Below are positions 27,663 through 34,769 of a stretch of DNA of 64,000 nt, piece after piece (position 1 is the stretch's first letter; every line of letters begins with the position of its first letter). Source of the DNA: Peribacillus sp. FSL E2-0218 (GTDB taxonomy: Bacteria > Bacillota > Bacilli > Bacillales > DSM-1321). A program made the translations under genes and the position numbers. Below the pieces are notes generated by a model. The model saw nothing but the letters and a program-made list of their open reading frames with translations. It ran no database searches and was not told the DNA's origin. The stretch lies in contig NZ_CP150304.1 in the NCBI RefSeq assembly GCF_037992945.1, forward strand, positions 4,664,501 to 4,728,500, written 5' to 3'.

Positions 27663-27893
27663 ATGAAGTGTAGGACGGAATTTCCAGATTCAGGGCGGAT
27701 TTTTGGGTGTAGGACGGAATGGAATAAGCGGGAGTTAGGTCGAATAAACGGAGATTAGGACGGATTAAGCGGAGTTAGGTCGAATAAACGGAGACTGGGA
27801 CGGATTAAACGGAGTTAGGTCGAATAAACGGAGACTAGGACGGATTAAGCGGAGTTAGGTCGAATTATACGAAGTGTAGGACGAATTTTTCAA
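27663..27893. repeat. Intergenic array of ~20-bp units in a 40-bp dimeric period (array 2)
   Basis: Four near-identical 40-bp copies start at 27731, 27771, 27811 and 27851 (half units GGAGTTAGGTCGAATAAAC and GGAGATTAGGACGGATTAAG); looser units extend left to about 27663. On the minus strand the half units read TTTATTCGACC... and TTAATCCGTCC..., matching the design of arrays 1 and 3. No open frame is convincing. The rest of the 640-base gap between the M50 gene and ppiB is AT-rich with no gene seen. Confidence 0.9.
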
Positions 27894-28019
27894 TTATAGT
27901 AGGATTTCGTGTTCCCCTAGCACGGTTTGCCGCTGCTTTTTCCGGTTTCCGCATCACTGTGGACTGCGTTCATGGCTCCGGACTTGCATCAAATAACTTC
28001 AGGCACATCCTTGCACATA

Positions 28020-28052
28020 AAAAAGCGAGAGACACTCGGCCCCTCACTTTTG
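28020..28052 (-). terminator. Probable terminator of ppiB
   Basis: Imperfect stem in front of TTTTTT on the minus strand, just after the ppiB stop. Confidence 0.5.
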
Positions 28053-28057
28053 ATGGT

Positions 28058-28648
28058 TTATAAAATGGTGATTCCTTTAATGACTACATCTTCGGCTGGC
28101 TTGTCTCCTGCCACGGTTTCCACGTCAGCAATCGCATCCACGACGTCCATGCCTTCGATGACTTGTCCAAAAACGGAATGCTTATGGTCAAGCCATGGTG
28201 TGCCGCCTTGTTCCATATAAGCACTGATGATTTCCTCAGGATAACCGGCTTGCTTCATTTGCCCGCCCATCCTGCTGTCCACGTGCTGGGCTTGTACGAC
28301 GAAGAATTGGCTGCCGTTCGTTCCCGGTCCTGCATTTGCCATGGAAAGCGCTCCTCGCAAATTGAATAATTGCATCGAGAATTCGTCCTCGAATGGCGCT
28401 CCCCAAATGCTTTCTCCACCCATTCCAGTTCCTGTTGGATCTCCGCCTTGCAGCATGAAATCCTTGATGACACGGTGGAAAATGATCCCTTCGTAGTAAC
28501 CGTTTTCAGCATGTGTCAAGAAATTTTCCACTGTCTTTGGAGCAAGCTCAGGGAATAGCTTGATTTTAATATCGCCAATCGTCGTTTGCATGATGACCGC
28601 TTTTTCATTTTCCAATACTTCACTTGTTAATTGCGGAAAGTTTGTCAT
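28058..28648 (-). CDS. ppiB: Peptidyl-prolyl cis-trans isomerase, cyclophilin type
   Basis: About 196 residues with the complete cyclophilin fold: FHRVIKDFMLQGGDPTGTG contains the catalytic Arg, NGSQFFVVQ and HSVFGQVIEGMDVV complete the active site. There is no signal peptide, so it acts in the cytosol on proline peptide bonds. It is longer than B. subtilis PpiB (143) owing to an insertion near RMGGQMKQAGYPEEI. ATG at 28648 has GAGGG seven bases upstream; an ATG at 28654 abuts the ribosome site. Confidence 0.93.
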   Translation of the reverse strand: MTNFPQLTSEVLENEKAVIMQTTIGDIKIKLFPELAPKTVENFLTHAENGYYEGIIFHRVIKDFMLQGGDPTGTGMGGESIWGAPFEDEFSMQLFNLRGALSMANAGPGTNGSQFFVVQAQHVDSRMGGQMKQAGYPEEIISAYMEQGGTPWLDHKHSVFGQVIEGMDVVDAIADVETVAGDKPAEDVVIKGITIL

Positions 28649-28808
28649 TGTCATACCCTCTTTCTTTTTTATAAAATGGCCTCATCTTCATTTGTACACT
28701 TTACACGATTTTCATAAAAAAAGCATCTTTGCAAAATTGAACAAAATCGCTGTGAAAAATCGGTGTTCTTATGTATCATGAAGGAAGTTAAAGAAAGGTG
28801 GTAGGGAA

Positions 28809-29195
28809 ATGTCAGAACAAGATTTTAAAATCGGCGATAAGGTTACCGCGATATATAAAACAGGAAAATACATCGGCGAAGTCACCGATATCCGGCCTGC
28901 TGCATATCTTGTTAAAGTGTTGGCTGTCATGAAGCATCCCATGCAGGGAGATCTTCATAACCCGAAGCAAACGGAAGTGTCCATGTTCCATCAACGGCGT
29001 GCCCTTGCATTCCGGGAGCAAACCAATGTGCCTAAGAATATGGTCAGGGTCTTTGATGGGGAAATTCCTGAGTATCGGGAATCCTTAAACGAGGCTGTTG
29101 CGAAAATGAAACAAACCTTAAGCGAAGACGATACGGAGTGGAATGAAAAAAGCTTGCGGCTCCTCGAAGATCTAGCGGTGGATTATTTCAAATAA
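28809..29195 (+). CDS. kapB: Kinase-associated protein KapB
   Basis: 128 residues, the normal KapB length. The N-terminal half forms a small beta barrel (VTAIYKTGKYIGEVTDIRPAAYLVKVLAV). KapB was described as a lipoprotein needed by sensor kinase KinB in the sporulation phosphorelay. This sequence has no signal peptide or lipobox cysteine, so the lipoprotein label does not fit. In B. subtilis kinB lies directly upstream; here ppiB does, and no kinB is present. GAAAGGTGG precedes the ATG. Confidence 0.92.
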   Translation: MSEQDFKIGDKVTAIYKTGKYIGEVTDIRPAAYLVKVLAVMKHPMQGDLHNPKQTEVSMFHQRRALAFREQTNVPKNMVRVFDGEIPEYRESLNEAVAKMKQTLSEDDTEWNEKSLRLLEDLAVDYFK

Positions 29196-29201
29196 AGCAT
29201 G

Positions 29202-29240
29202 ATAAAAGCCAAATCAGTAGTAGATGATTTGGCTTTTATA
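29202..29240. terminator. Bidirectional terminator between kapB and kapD
   Basis: ATAAAAGCCAAATCA and full complement with an eight-base loop. Confidence 0.9.
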
Positions 29241-29859
29241 ACGCTAAATGATTCAGCACCTTCGATAAATCAATGCGATCGCCAATCGTGGTCGGTTCAT
29301 GATTTTGCATATAGCTCTTATCCTTCTCTACCAGCTTAAAGATATTGTATGTCGTGATTGCGTCATCCAGCGCCCTATGATGCTTGCCTGTCCCTTCTTT
29401 CCCATAGGCCTGTACAGCCTTCCAAAGGCCGGTTTGATTTTGATCCCCGAAAAAGCGTTTATACTCCAAACAAAGATCCGTCTGTTTTCCTGAAAACGGG
29501 AACTTCAACCCTGCTTTCTGACAGTTTTGGCGGAGCACCTTCATGTCCATATTCCCCCAAGTCACAATTGTCGTTGGATGCTGCTCATCTATCTTCCTCA
29601 ATAAAGAAACCAGCTCTTCAAATGAAATCCCCCGGTCCACCTGGTCTTGGGTTATATTCAAGAATTTCTTGCACCTTCCCGTTAAGTCTGGAAATTTCAA
29701 TGGGTTGACAAAAGAAGAAAATTGCTCCTGAATCGTCTCATTCATGACGGTGACGAAGCCGACCTCAATGATTTCCGGATAAAAGCCTACTGGATTCGCT
29801 TTCCCCTCCGGCATCGTAAATTCAAAATCTATGAATACATATTGCTGTTGTTCGTCCAT
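29236..29859 (-). CDS. kapD: 3'-5' exonuclease KapD, inhibitor of the KinA pathway
   Basis: 207 residues of the DEDDh exonuclease family. Metal-binding residues: FIDFEF (Asp11, Glu13), WGNMDM and HHRALDDA. KapD lowers KinA-dependent entry into sporulation in B. subtilis; the biochemical step is unclear, RNA exonuclease activity being inferred from the fold. AAGGGGG precedes the ATG. It is convergent with kapB across a shared terminator, as in B. subtilis. Confidence 0.94.
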   Translation of the reverse strand: MDEQQQYVFIDFEFTMPEGKANPVGFYPEIIEVGFVTVMNETIQEQFSSFVNPLKFPDLTGRCKKFLNITQDQVDRGISFEELVSLLRKIDEQHPTTIVTWGNMDMKVLRQNCQKAGLKFPFSGKQTDLCLEYKRFFGDQNQTGLWKAVQAYGKEGTGKHHRALDDAITTYNIFKLVEKDKSYMQNHEPTTIGDRIDLSKVLNHLAL

Positions 29860-30130
29860 TTTTATGACCCCCTTCTTAGTCCTGACGTTTATTTATGACC
29901 ATATATTAGTTTTCTTTTCTCATGAGAATATTATAACAGAAGATTTAGAAAGTTCTTCTTCGAATTGCCCTCACCTTCAACACCCTTACCGGAGGGCAGT
30001 CCTAAATTCCCCAAAAGTCTTTATTGTCTTCCTTAATTGGATTATGATGGATGGATGAACCAAAAGTACCATTCCACTCCTTATTTTGTCCAAGAACATA
30101 CTAAAAATATATTAGTTAGGAAGTTGAACT

Positions 30131-31993
30131 ATGCGCACGTATCTTGGTTATATCACGATTTTCTTGTTAGTTCCTGTTCTGGCCTTATTCATCTTTCTTT
30201 CCTATCAAGAATGGTCATTGGCCCAATCTCCCTATCATGTGCTCGATGAGCGCATTCCCATTGATTCGATTGAATTGGCCCAGACAAGTTACATGACGGC
30301 CGCAAATGGAAAAGTGATCAGCGAGGTATCCGATGGCGGAAAAAGGACCTACCTAAAACTTGATGATATCCCTCTATTCCTGGAAAATCTGTTCATCGTT
30401 TCCGAAGATCAAAAATTCTATGAGCATGGCGGCGTCGACCTGTCGGGGATCAGCAGGGCACTTCTTATCAATTCCCAAAATGATGCGATCGAACAAGGCG
30501 GCAGCACCATCACCCAGCAACTGGCCCGGAATGTTTTCCTTACCCATGATCGGACTTATAACCGGAAACTCAGTGAACTCCTCTATGCCTATCAATTGGA
30601 GCGCAAGAAATCCAAACAGGAAATCATGGAGCTATATTTGAATGCCATCTATTTCAGTAATGGCGCCTATGGGATCGAAGCCGCTTCCCAGTTTTACTTC
30701 AGCAAACCGACTCGGGAGTTGTCCAAGGCTGAGCTGGCCTTCTTGGCCGCGATCCCTAATAATCCGGAACACTATAATCCCCTTCAACATTTTGATGCAA
30801 CGAAAAAGCGACAAGAGAGGTTGCTGAAACAAATGGTAGCCGAAGGCGATTTGGAACAGATGGAGTATGATAGGCTTATCAAAAGTACGATTAGATTGAA
30901 CTTGTCCACCTCGGTCGAGCTATATCCCGATTATGTGACGTATGTTCATCAGGAATTGAAAAATCTGGTGGCAACCTCTGAAGGTCTCTCGAAACCTCTG
31001 CAAAGTTCTGATGAGTCTGTCCGTCAAAAAGCGGAAGCCGAGCTTGCTAACAAAGTCGAAAAGCTTTTACATTCCGGTGTAACCATTCATACCGCACTCG
31101 ATACGAAACTGCAAACCCAGTCCAAGACTGCCCTGCAATCGAAAATCGGTGTCAATGATATCGAGGGAGCGATAGTGGTTATACAGCATCATACGCACGA
31201 GCTTGTCTCTTTGATTGGGGGAAAAGATTATAAAAAAAATTCTTTCAATCGTTCATACCAAAGCTATAGGCAGCCGGGATCGGCCATCAAGCCCCTGCTT
31301 GACTATGCTCCCTACCTTGAGGAAACCGGGGCTGACATCAATCAGCTTGTAAGCGGAGCGAGCTATTGCAGCAATAGCTACTGCCCAAAGAACTATAGCG
31401 GTGATAGCTACGGGATGGTCACGTTAAGGACCGCCTTCGCTCAATCCTATAACACACCCGCCATCCGCCTTTTTGAAAAGACGGGTATAAAAAAGAGCTT
31501 TTCGTATCTCGACGCCTTCGATTTCAAAAGAATCACCATGAAGGATCACCATATCAGTTCGGCCATAGGCGGCTTCGAATACGGCATGAGTCCCCTCGAA
31601 TTGACGAATGCCTATACCTCCTTCCAAGATGGCAACTACCAGCCAGCGCGCGCGATCATTAAAGTCACCGACAAACAAGGTAAAACCGTTTATAGCTGGA
31701 AGGATAAACCCAAGGAGGTATGGAGCAAAAACACCGTCAGCAAAATGAGGACGCTTCTCCATGAAGTAACCATGACCGGTACGGGCCGCAAAGCCTACTT
31801 CCCTGCGGAATATGTCGGCGGCAAAACCGGTACGACCAATGATGTAAAAGACATGTGGTTTGTCGGCCTGACCGCAAACTACACGACAGGCGTCTGGATC
31901 GGCAAGGACAAACCAGCCAACCTACAGGCCATTTATTCACGCTCACCGCATACACTGATATGGAAAGACATCAGCCAAACGGCCGAGCAATAA
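30131..31993 (+). CDS. pbpD: Class A penicillin-binding protein PbpD (PBP4)
   Basis: 620 residues. A membrane anchor (about 7-25) is followed by a GT51 glycosyltransferase domain (Glu92 in SEDQKFYEHGG; GGSTITQQLARN at 123-134) and a transpeptidase domain with SxxK (Ser384, Lys387), SYN (439-441) and KTG (565-567). It polymerises and crosslinks peptidoglycan outside the membrane. Length and position next to yufK match B. subtilis PbpD. AGGAAG precedes the ATG. Confidence 0.96.
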   Translation: MRTYLGYITIFLLVPVLALFIFLSYQEWSLAQSPYHVLDERIPIDSIELAQTSYMTAANGKVISEVSDGGKRTYLKLDDIPLFLENLFIVSEDQKFYEHGGVDLSGISRALLINSQNDAIEQGGSTITQQLARNVFLTHDRTYNRKLSELLYAYQLERKKSKQEIMELYLNAIYFSNGAYGIEAASQFYFSKPTRELSKAELAFLAAIPNNPEHYNPLQHFDATKKRQERLLKQMVAEGDLEQMEYDRLIKSTIRLNLSTSVELYPDYVTYVHQELKNLVATSEGLSKPLQSSDESVRQKAEAELANKVEKLLHSGVTIHTALDTKLQTQSKTALQSKIGVNDIEGAIVVIQHHTHELVSLIGGKDYKKNSFNRSYQSYRQPGSAIKPLLDYAPYLEETGADINQLVSGASYCSNSYCPKNYSGDSYGMVTLRTAFAQSYNTPAIRLFEKTGIKKSFSYLDAFDFKRITMKDHHISSAIGGFEYGMSPLELTNAYTSFQDGNYQPARAIIKVTDKQGKTVYSWKDKPKEVWSKNTVSKMRTLLHEVTMTGTGRKAYFPAEYVGGKTGTTNDVKDMWFVGLTANYTTGVWIGKDKPANLQAIYSRSPHTLIWKDISQTAEQ

Positions 31994-32036
31994 AAATAAG
32001 CTAACGAATATCAAGGTTGACTAACGACAAAAAGAC

Positions 32037-32078
32037 TAAGAGCCAAATCCATCCGTACCGGGGGTTTGGCTTTTTAGC
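32037..32078 (+). terminator. Terminator of pbpD
   Basis: AGCCAAATCC and (with G-T pairs) GGGGTTTGGCT, then TTTTT. Confidence 0.8.
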
Positions 32079-32207
32079 TGAAAAAAAGTGAATAGGAAGC
32101 CTGAGGAAGAATGCTTAAAGGGTTTTACGCTGAGCGGAATGCAACGGTCTTAGTACTGATTCTCCTGAACGCCGGGCATTCGGGGCTCCATCTTGTTTTA
32201 AGAAAAA

Positions 32208-32233
32208 AGAAGGTGCCTTCATTAGCACCTTCT
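32208..32233. repeat. Left 26-bp direct repeat flanking the IS1182-like element (duplicated terminator)
   Basis: A palindromic terminator stem (GAAGGTGC...GCACCTTC) repeated at 33842-33867 with one mismatch (A/G in the loop region). The original A-run stays on the left and the T-run on the right of the insertion. This fits target duplication on insertion into a bidirectional terminator. Confidence 0.8.
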
Positions 32234-32240
32234 CAGACTG

Positions 32241-32277
32241 TAGACAAACTCGATGAAAATCGAGTTTGTCTATTTTT
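32241..32277 (+). terminator. Insulating terminator inside the left IS end
   Basis: Perfect 14-bp stem TAGACAAACTCGAT and complement with GAAA loop, followed by TTTTT. It would stop transcription entering from pbpD. Confidence 0.85.
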
Positions 32278-32297
32278 ATGGCCTGTACAATTTAGAC

Positions 32298-32421
32298 GTT
32301 GATTTCCACTCCAGGCACTCGCTTTCCGCGGGCGGTCGGGGAGCCTCCTCGGCTTTGCCTGCGGGGTCTCCCCTAGACGCGCTTTTCCCGCAGGAGTCTC
32401 GTACCTTCCGTTCCAATCAAC
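32298..32421. repeat. GC-rich palindromic element in the IS leader
   Basis: Starts GTTGATT and ends AATCAAC. Inside it carries CTTTCCGCGGGCGGTC, GAGCCTCCTCGGCTTT and CCCGCAGGAGTCTCG. The same blocks, on the opposite strand, build the tandem array at 53.9-54.9 kb and a decayed copy at 57.5 kb. Confidence 0.85.
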
Positions 32422-32505
32422 TTTGTCTTACCTTTTAGATAGAACACTTTTGACTGGAGTCATTTTTGTTTTAAAATTGAAGGATTAAAACTTGAGGTGA
32501 TGAGG

Positions 32506-33732
32506 ATGCTTTCTAAACATGATTCTATTCAGCGAGATCAACTTGAAATGATTACTTTAGATCAACTGGTGCCACCGAACCATTTGGTTCGTAAAATGGA
32601 GGCTGCCATTGACTTCACTTTCATTTATGACTTGGTGAAAGATATGTACTCAGAGGTAGGACGCCCAAGTATTGATCCAGTTATTTTAGTTAAACTGACT
32701 TTCATTCAATATACCTTCGGTATTCGTTCCATGCGTAAAACGATTGAAGAAGTTGAAACCAATATGGCTTACCGTTGGTTCTTAGGCTATGGTTTCCATG
32801 ATAAAGTACCTCATTTCTCTACGTTCGGAAAAAATTATGAGCGACGCTTTAAAGATACAGACCTGTTTGAACAGATTTTCTGTCGCATTTTAATGACAGC
32901 TGCTAATAAAAAGTTAATAAGTGTAGAACACGTTTTCGTGGATTCCACCCATGTGAAAGCCAGTGCGAATAAACGGAAATTTGAAAAGAAAATCGTTCGT
33001 AAAGAAACACGAGCGTATCAAGGACGTCTTCAAGAAGAAATCAATCAAGATCGTGAAAACCATGGAAAGAAGCCTTTTCCACCAGATAAATTTGATAAGG
33101 AAGAAACCAAAGCAATTAAAGAAAGTACTACGGATCCTGAGAGTGGCTACTATGTGAAAGATGAACGAACAAAACAGTTTGCCTATTCATTCCATGCTGC
33201 CGCAGATGCCGCTTATAAAACACCAGCGATTACAAGCTACCTATTTAACAAAGAAATCACACCTGCTTTACCCTATACACGTCCTCGTACAAAAGAAGGA
33301 TTCTTTCGCAAACATGACTATGTTTACGATGAACACTTTGATTGTTACCTTTGCCCTTCGGGAGAAACTTTAAAGTACTCAACAACAAATAAAGAGGGCT
33401 ATCGCGAGTACAAATCGCCCAAACAAATTTGTGCAACATGCTCATTTTTATCACGGTGTACGGAAAGCAAAGACCATCAAAAAGTAGTGACACGGCATAT
33501 CTGGCAAGCATATGTGGAAGAAGCAGATCATCTGCGTCATCATCAAGAGGTAAAACCTATATATGCGAAACGCAAAGAAACGATTGAGCGTGTATTCGCA
33601 GATGCAAAAGAAAAGCATGGTATGCGTTGGACTACTTTAAGGGGACTTAAAAAGCAGGCGATGCTTACTTTCGCTGCCATGAATGTAAAGAAGATGGCCA
33701 CTTGGACATGGCAAGGTCCTAAAATGGCTTAA
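32506..33732 (+). CDS. IS1182-family transposase, internally shortened
   Basis: About 408 residues. N-terminal DUF772-type domain (PPNHLVRKMEAAIDF, VGRPSIDPVILVKL), first catalytic Asp in FVDSTHVKA (about 146), second Asp in ADAAYKTP (about 234) and Glu in ERVFADAKEKHG (about 361). Full relatives have some 40 more residues between SFHAA and AADAAYKTP (strand plus GNVHDS-like loop), and usually RGLKKxSMQAML where this reads RGLKKQAML. Both gaps keep frame. I therefore suspect an inactive or altered enzyme. Start: ATG at 32506, with GAGG eight bases upstream; GTG/ATG at 32497/32500 lie in that site. Confidence 0.88.
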   Translation: MLSKHDSIQRDQLEMITLDQLVPPNHLVRKMEAAIDFTFIYDLVKDMYSEVGRPSIDPVILVKLTFIQYTFGIRSMRKTIEEVETNMAYRWFLGYGFHDKVPHFSTFGKNYERRFKDTDLFEQIFCRILMTAANKKLISVEHVFVDSTHVKASANKRKFEKKIVRKETRAYQGRLQEEINQDRENHGKKPFPPDKFDKEETKAIKESTTDPESGYYVKDERTKQFAYSFHAAADAAYKTPAITSYLFNKEITPALPYTRPRTKEGFFRKHDYVYDEHFDCYLCPSGETLKYSTTNKEGYREYKSPKQICATCSFLSRCTESKDHQKVVTRHIWQAYVEEADHLRHHQEVKPIYAKRKETIERVFADAKEKHGMRWTTLRGLKKQAMLTFAAMNVKKMATWTWQGPKMA

Positions 33733-33789
33733 CATAGTGGCTCGAAGAGCCCAAATCTCGTAACCTTTGGTCAAAATTTCAAAGGAATT

Positions 33790-33831
33790 TCAAAAGGGGT
33801 TCGGAATTTTTTAATTCCGAACCCCTTTTGT
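33790..33831 (+). terminator. Transposase terminator at the right IS end
   Basis: AAAAGGGGTTCGGAATT and complement around TTTT, followed by TTTTG. Confidence 0.85.
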
Positions 33832-33841
33832 CTACAAACTG

Positions 33842-33867
33842 AGAAGGTGCCTTCATTGGCACCTTCT
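33842..33867. repeat. Right 26-bp direct repeat flanking the IS (duplicated terminator)
   Basis: Second copy of the palindromic terminator stem at 32208-32233, one mismatch. Plus-strand T-run follows; on the minus strand (yufK side) the T-run was separated from the stem by the insertion. Confidence 0.8.
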
Positions 33868-33877
33868 TTTTTTATGG

Positions 33878-34435
33878 TTAGATGGGCAGGCTTGCAATCA
33901 CGCTGTTGTAAAGCTTCAAGCCGGCAAAGGAGACGATGGAAATCAAGGCCGTCCAAACGAAGATCGGAAAGAAAACCAGTCCGACCAACCTCGCCAAATT
34001 CAGGTTCGGGCTCAATTTATTGACGAAATAAATCAAGGCCACGATATTCGTTGCGATGAAGATCACTCCTAGCCCAATGATGTATTGAACACTGAACAAG
34101 GAACACGCAGCGCCAATGACATATATGACCGAGCCCCTTCTTACACTGTTCAAGGCTTTCCCTTCCGAATCCTTGGAAAAGAATAACAAAGATAGCTCCA
34201 TTACAGTGTCAGAGATCAATTTCAAGGCGGCAAAAACCATGAAAAATAGGAGAAGCAATACGATCAGCAGCGCCAGCTTTATGCCCGTTTCAGAAAAAAA
34301 CTCCAGCATCCCTTGGTAGATGCCCAAATTCCCGAATAACTTGAGCATTTGCATTTCCCCATAAATGGAAAAGGATAGGCTGAATAATAGGATTGATATG
34401 ATCGGAAAGTAGCTTAGTAAATAGGTGTTTTTCAT
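33878..34435 (-). CDS. yufK: DUF5366 membrane protein YufK
   Basis: About 185 residues with five predicted membrane helices. Size, topology and place between pbpD and mrpA match B. subtilis YufK (DUF5366). Function unknown. ATG at 34435 has GGAG five to six bases upstream; the open frame reaches an ATG at 34450 without ribosome site. Confidence 0.88.
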   Translation of the reverse strand: MKNTYLLSYFPIISILLFSLSFSIYGEMQMLKLFGNLGIYQGMLEFFSETGIKLALLIVLLLLFFMVFAALKLISDTVMELSLLFFSKDSEGKALNSVRRGSVIYVIGAACSLFSVQYIIGLGVIFIATNIVALIYFVNKLSPNLNLARLVGLVFFPIFVWTALISIVSFAGLKLYNSVIASLPI

Positions 34436-34450
34436 GTTTTCTCCATCCAT

Positions 34451-34769
34451 GCTTCTTTTATCCTATATTATGCAAGATAAACCACGATTTCACAATGGAT
34501 ACTATACGAATTCCCCGCAAATAAACGTTTGAAATAAATATTTTCAGAGCGGTGGAGGCTCCTTTTCTACCTATATATAAATCTTCATTTTAGTGGACCT
34601 TCCGTGTTCCTAAAGCCATGCAAACCCCCAAAAATTGCGTTATACTTTTAATCGTGACATGTAATTAATAAAAAAAAATGGCATCAGCAACGAAGATTTG
34701 CTGGCGTCTAGTATTGCGTAAATAAAAGCATAATAAGACGAAAGACTTCGTAAAAAGGGGGGGAAGTTT
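34451..34769. other. Intergenic region upstream of the mrp operon
   Basis: About 320 bases, AT-rich, with a small CAGCAA/TTGCTG hairpin near 34685. It must contain the mrp promoter; I see no clear consensus pair and no known riboswitch. A GGGGGGG ribosome site lies just before mrpA. Confidence 0.5.

Larger units (their letters stand above)
32234..33841 (+). mobile_element. IS1182-family insertion sequence, about 1.6 kb
   Basis: Ends are imperfect inverted repeats: CAGACTGTAGACAAA on the left and, read inward from the right, CAGTTTGTAGACAAA (two mismatches in 15). It contains a perfect hairpin terminator just inside the left end (32241-32277), a GC-rich ~125-bp leader element, one transposase gene, and a long hairpin terminator inside the right end (33790-33831). 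It is flanked by a 26-bp direct repeat. The transposase seems to have internal in-frame deletions, so the copy may not move on its own. Confidence 0.88.

Noticed and set aside
27927..28220. 97-codon plus-strand frame
   Set aside because: Antisense shadow of ppiB without ribosome site.
32111..32302. 63-codon frame between pbpD and the transposase
   Set aside because: It crosses the IS left boundary and two terminator hairpins, so it is not a gene.
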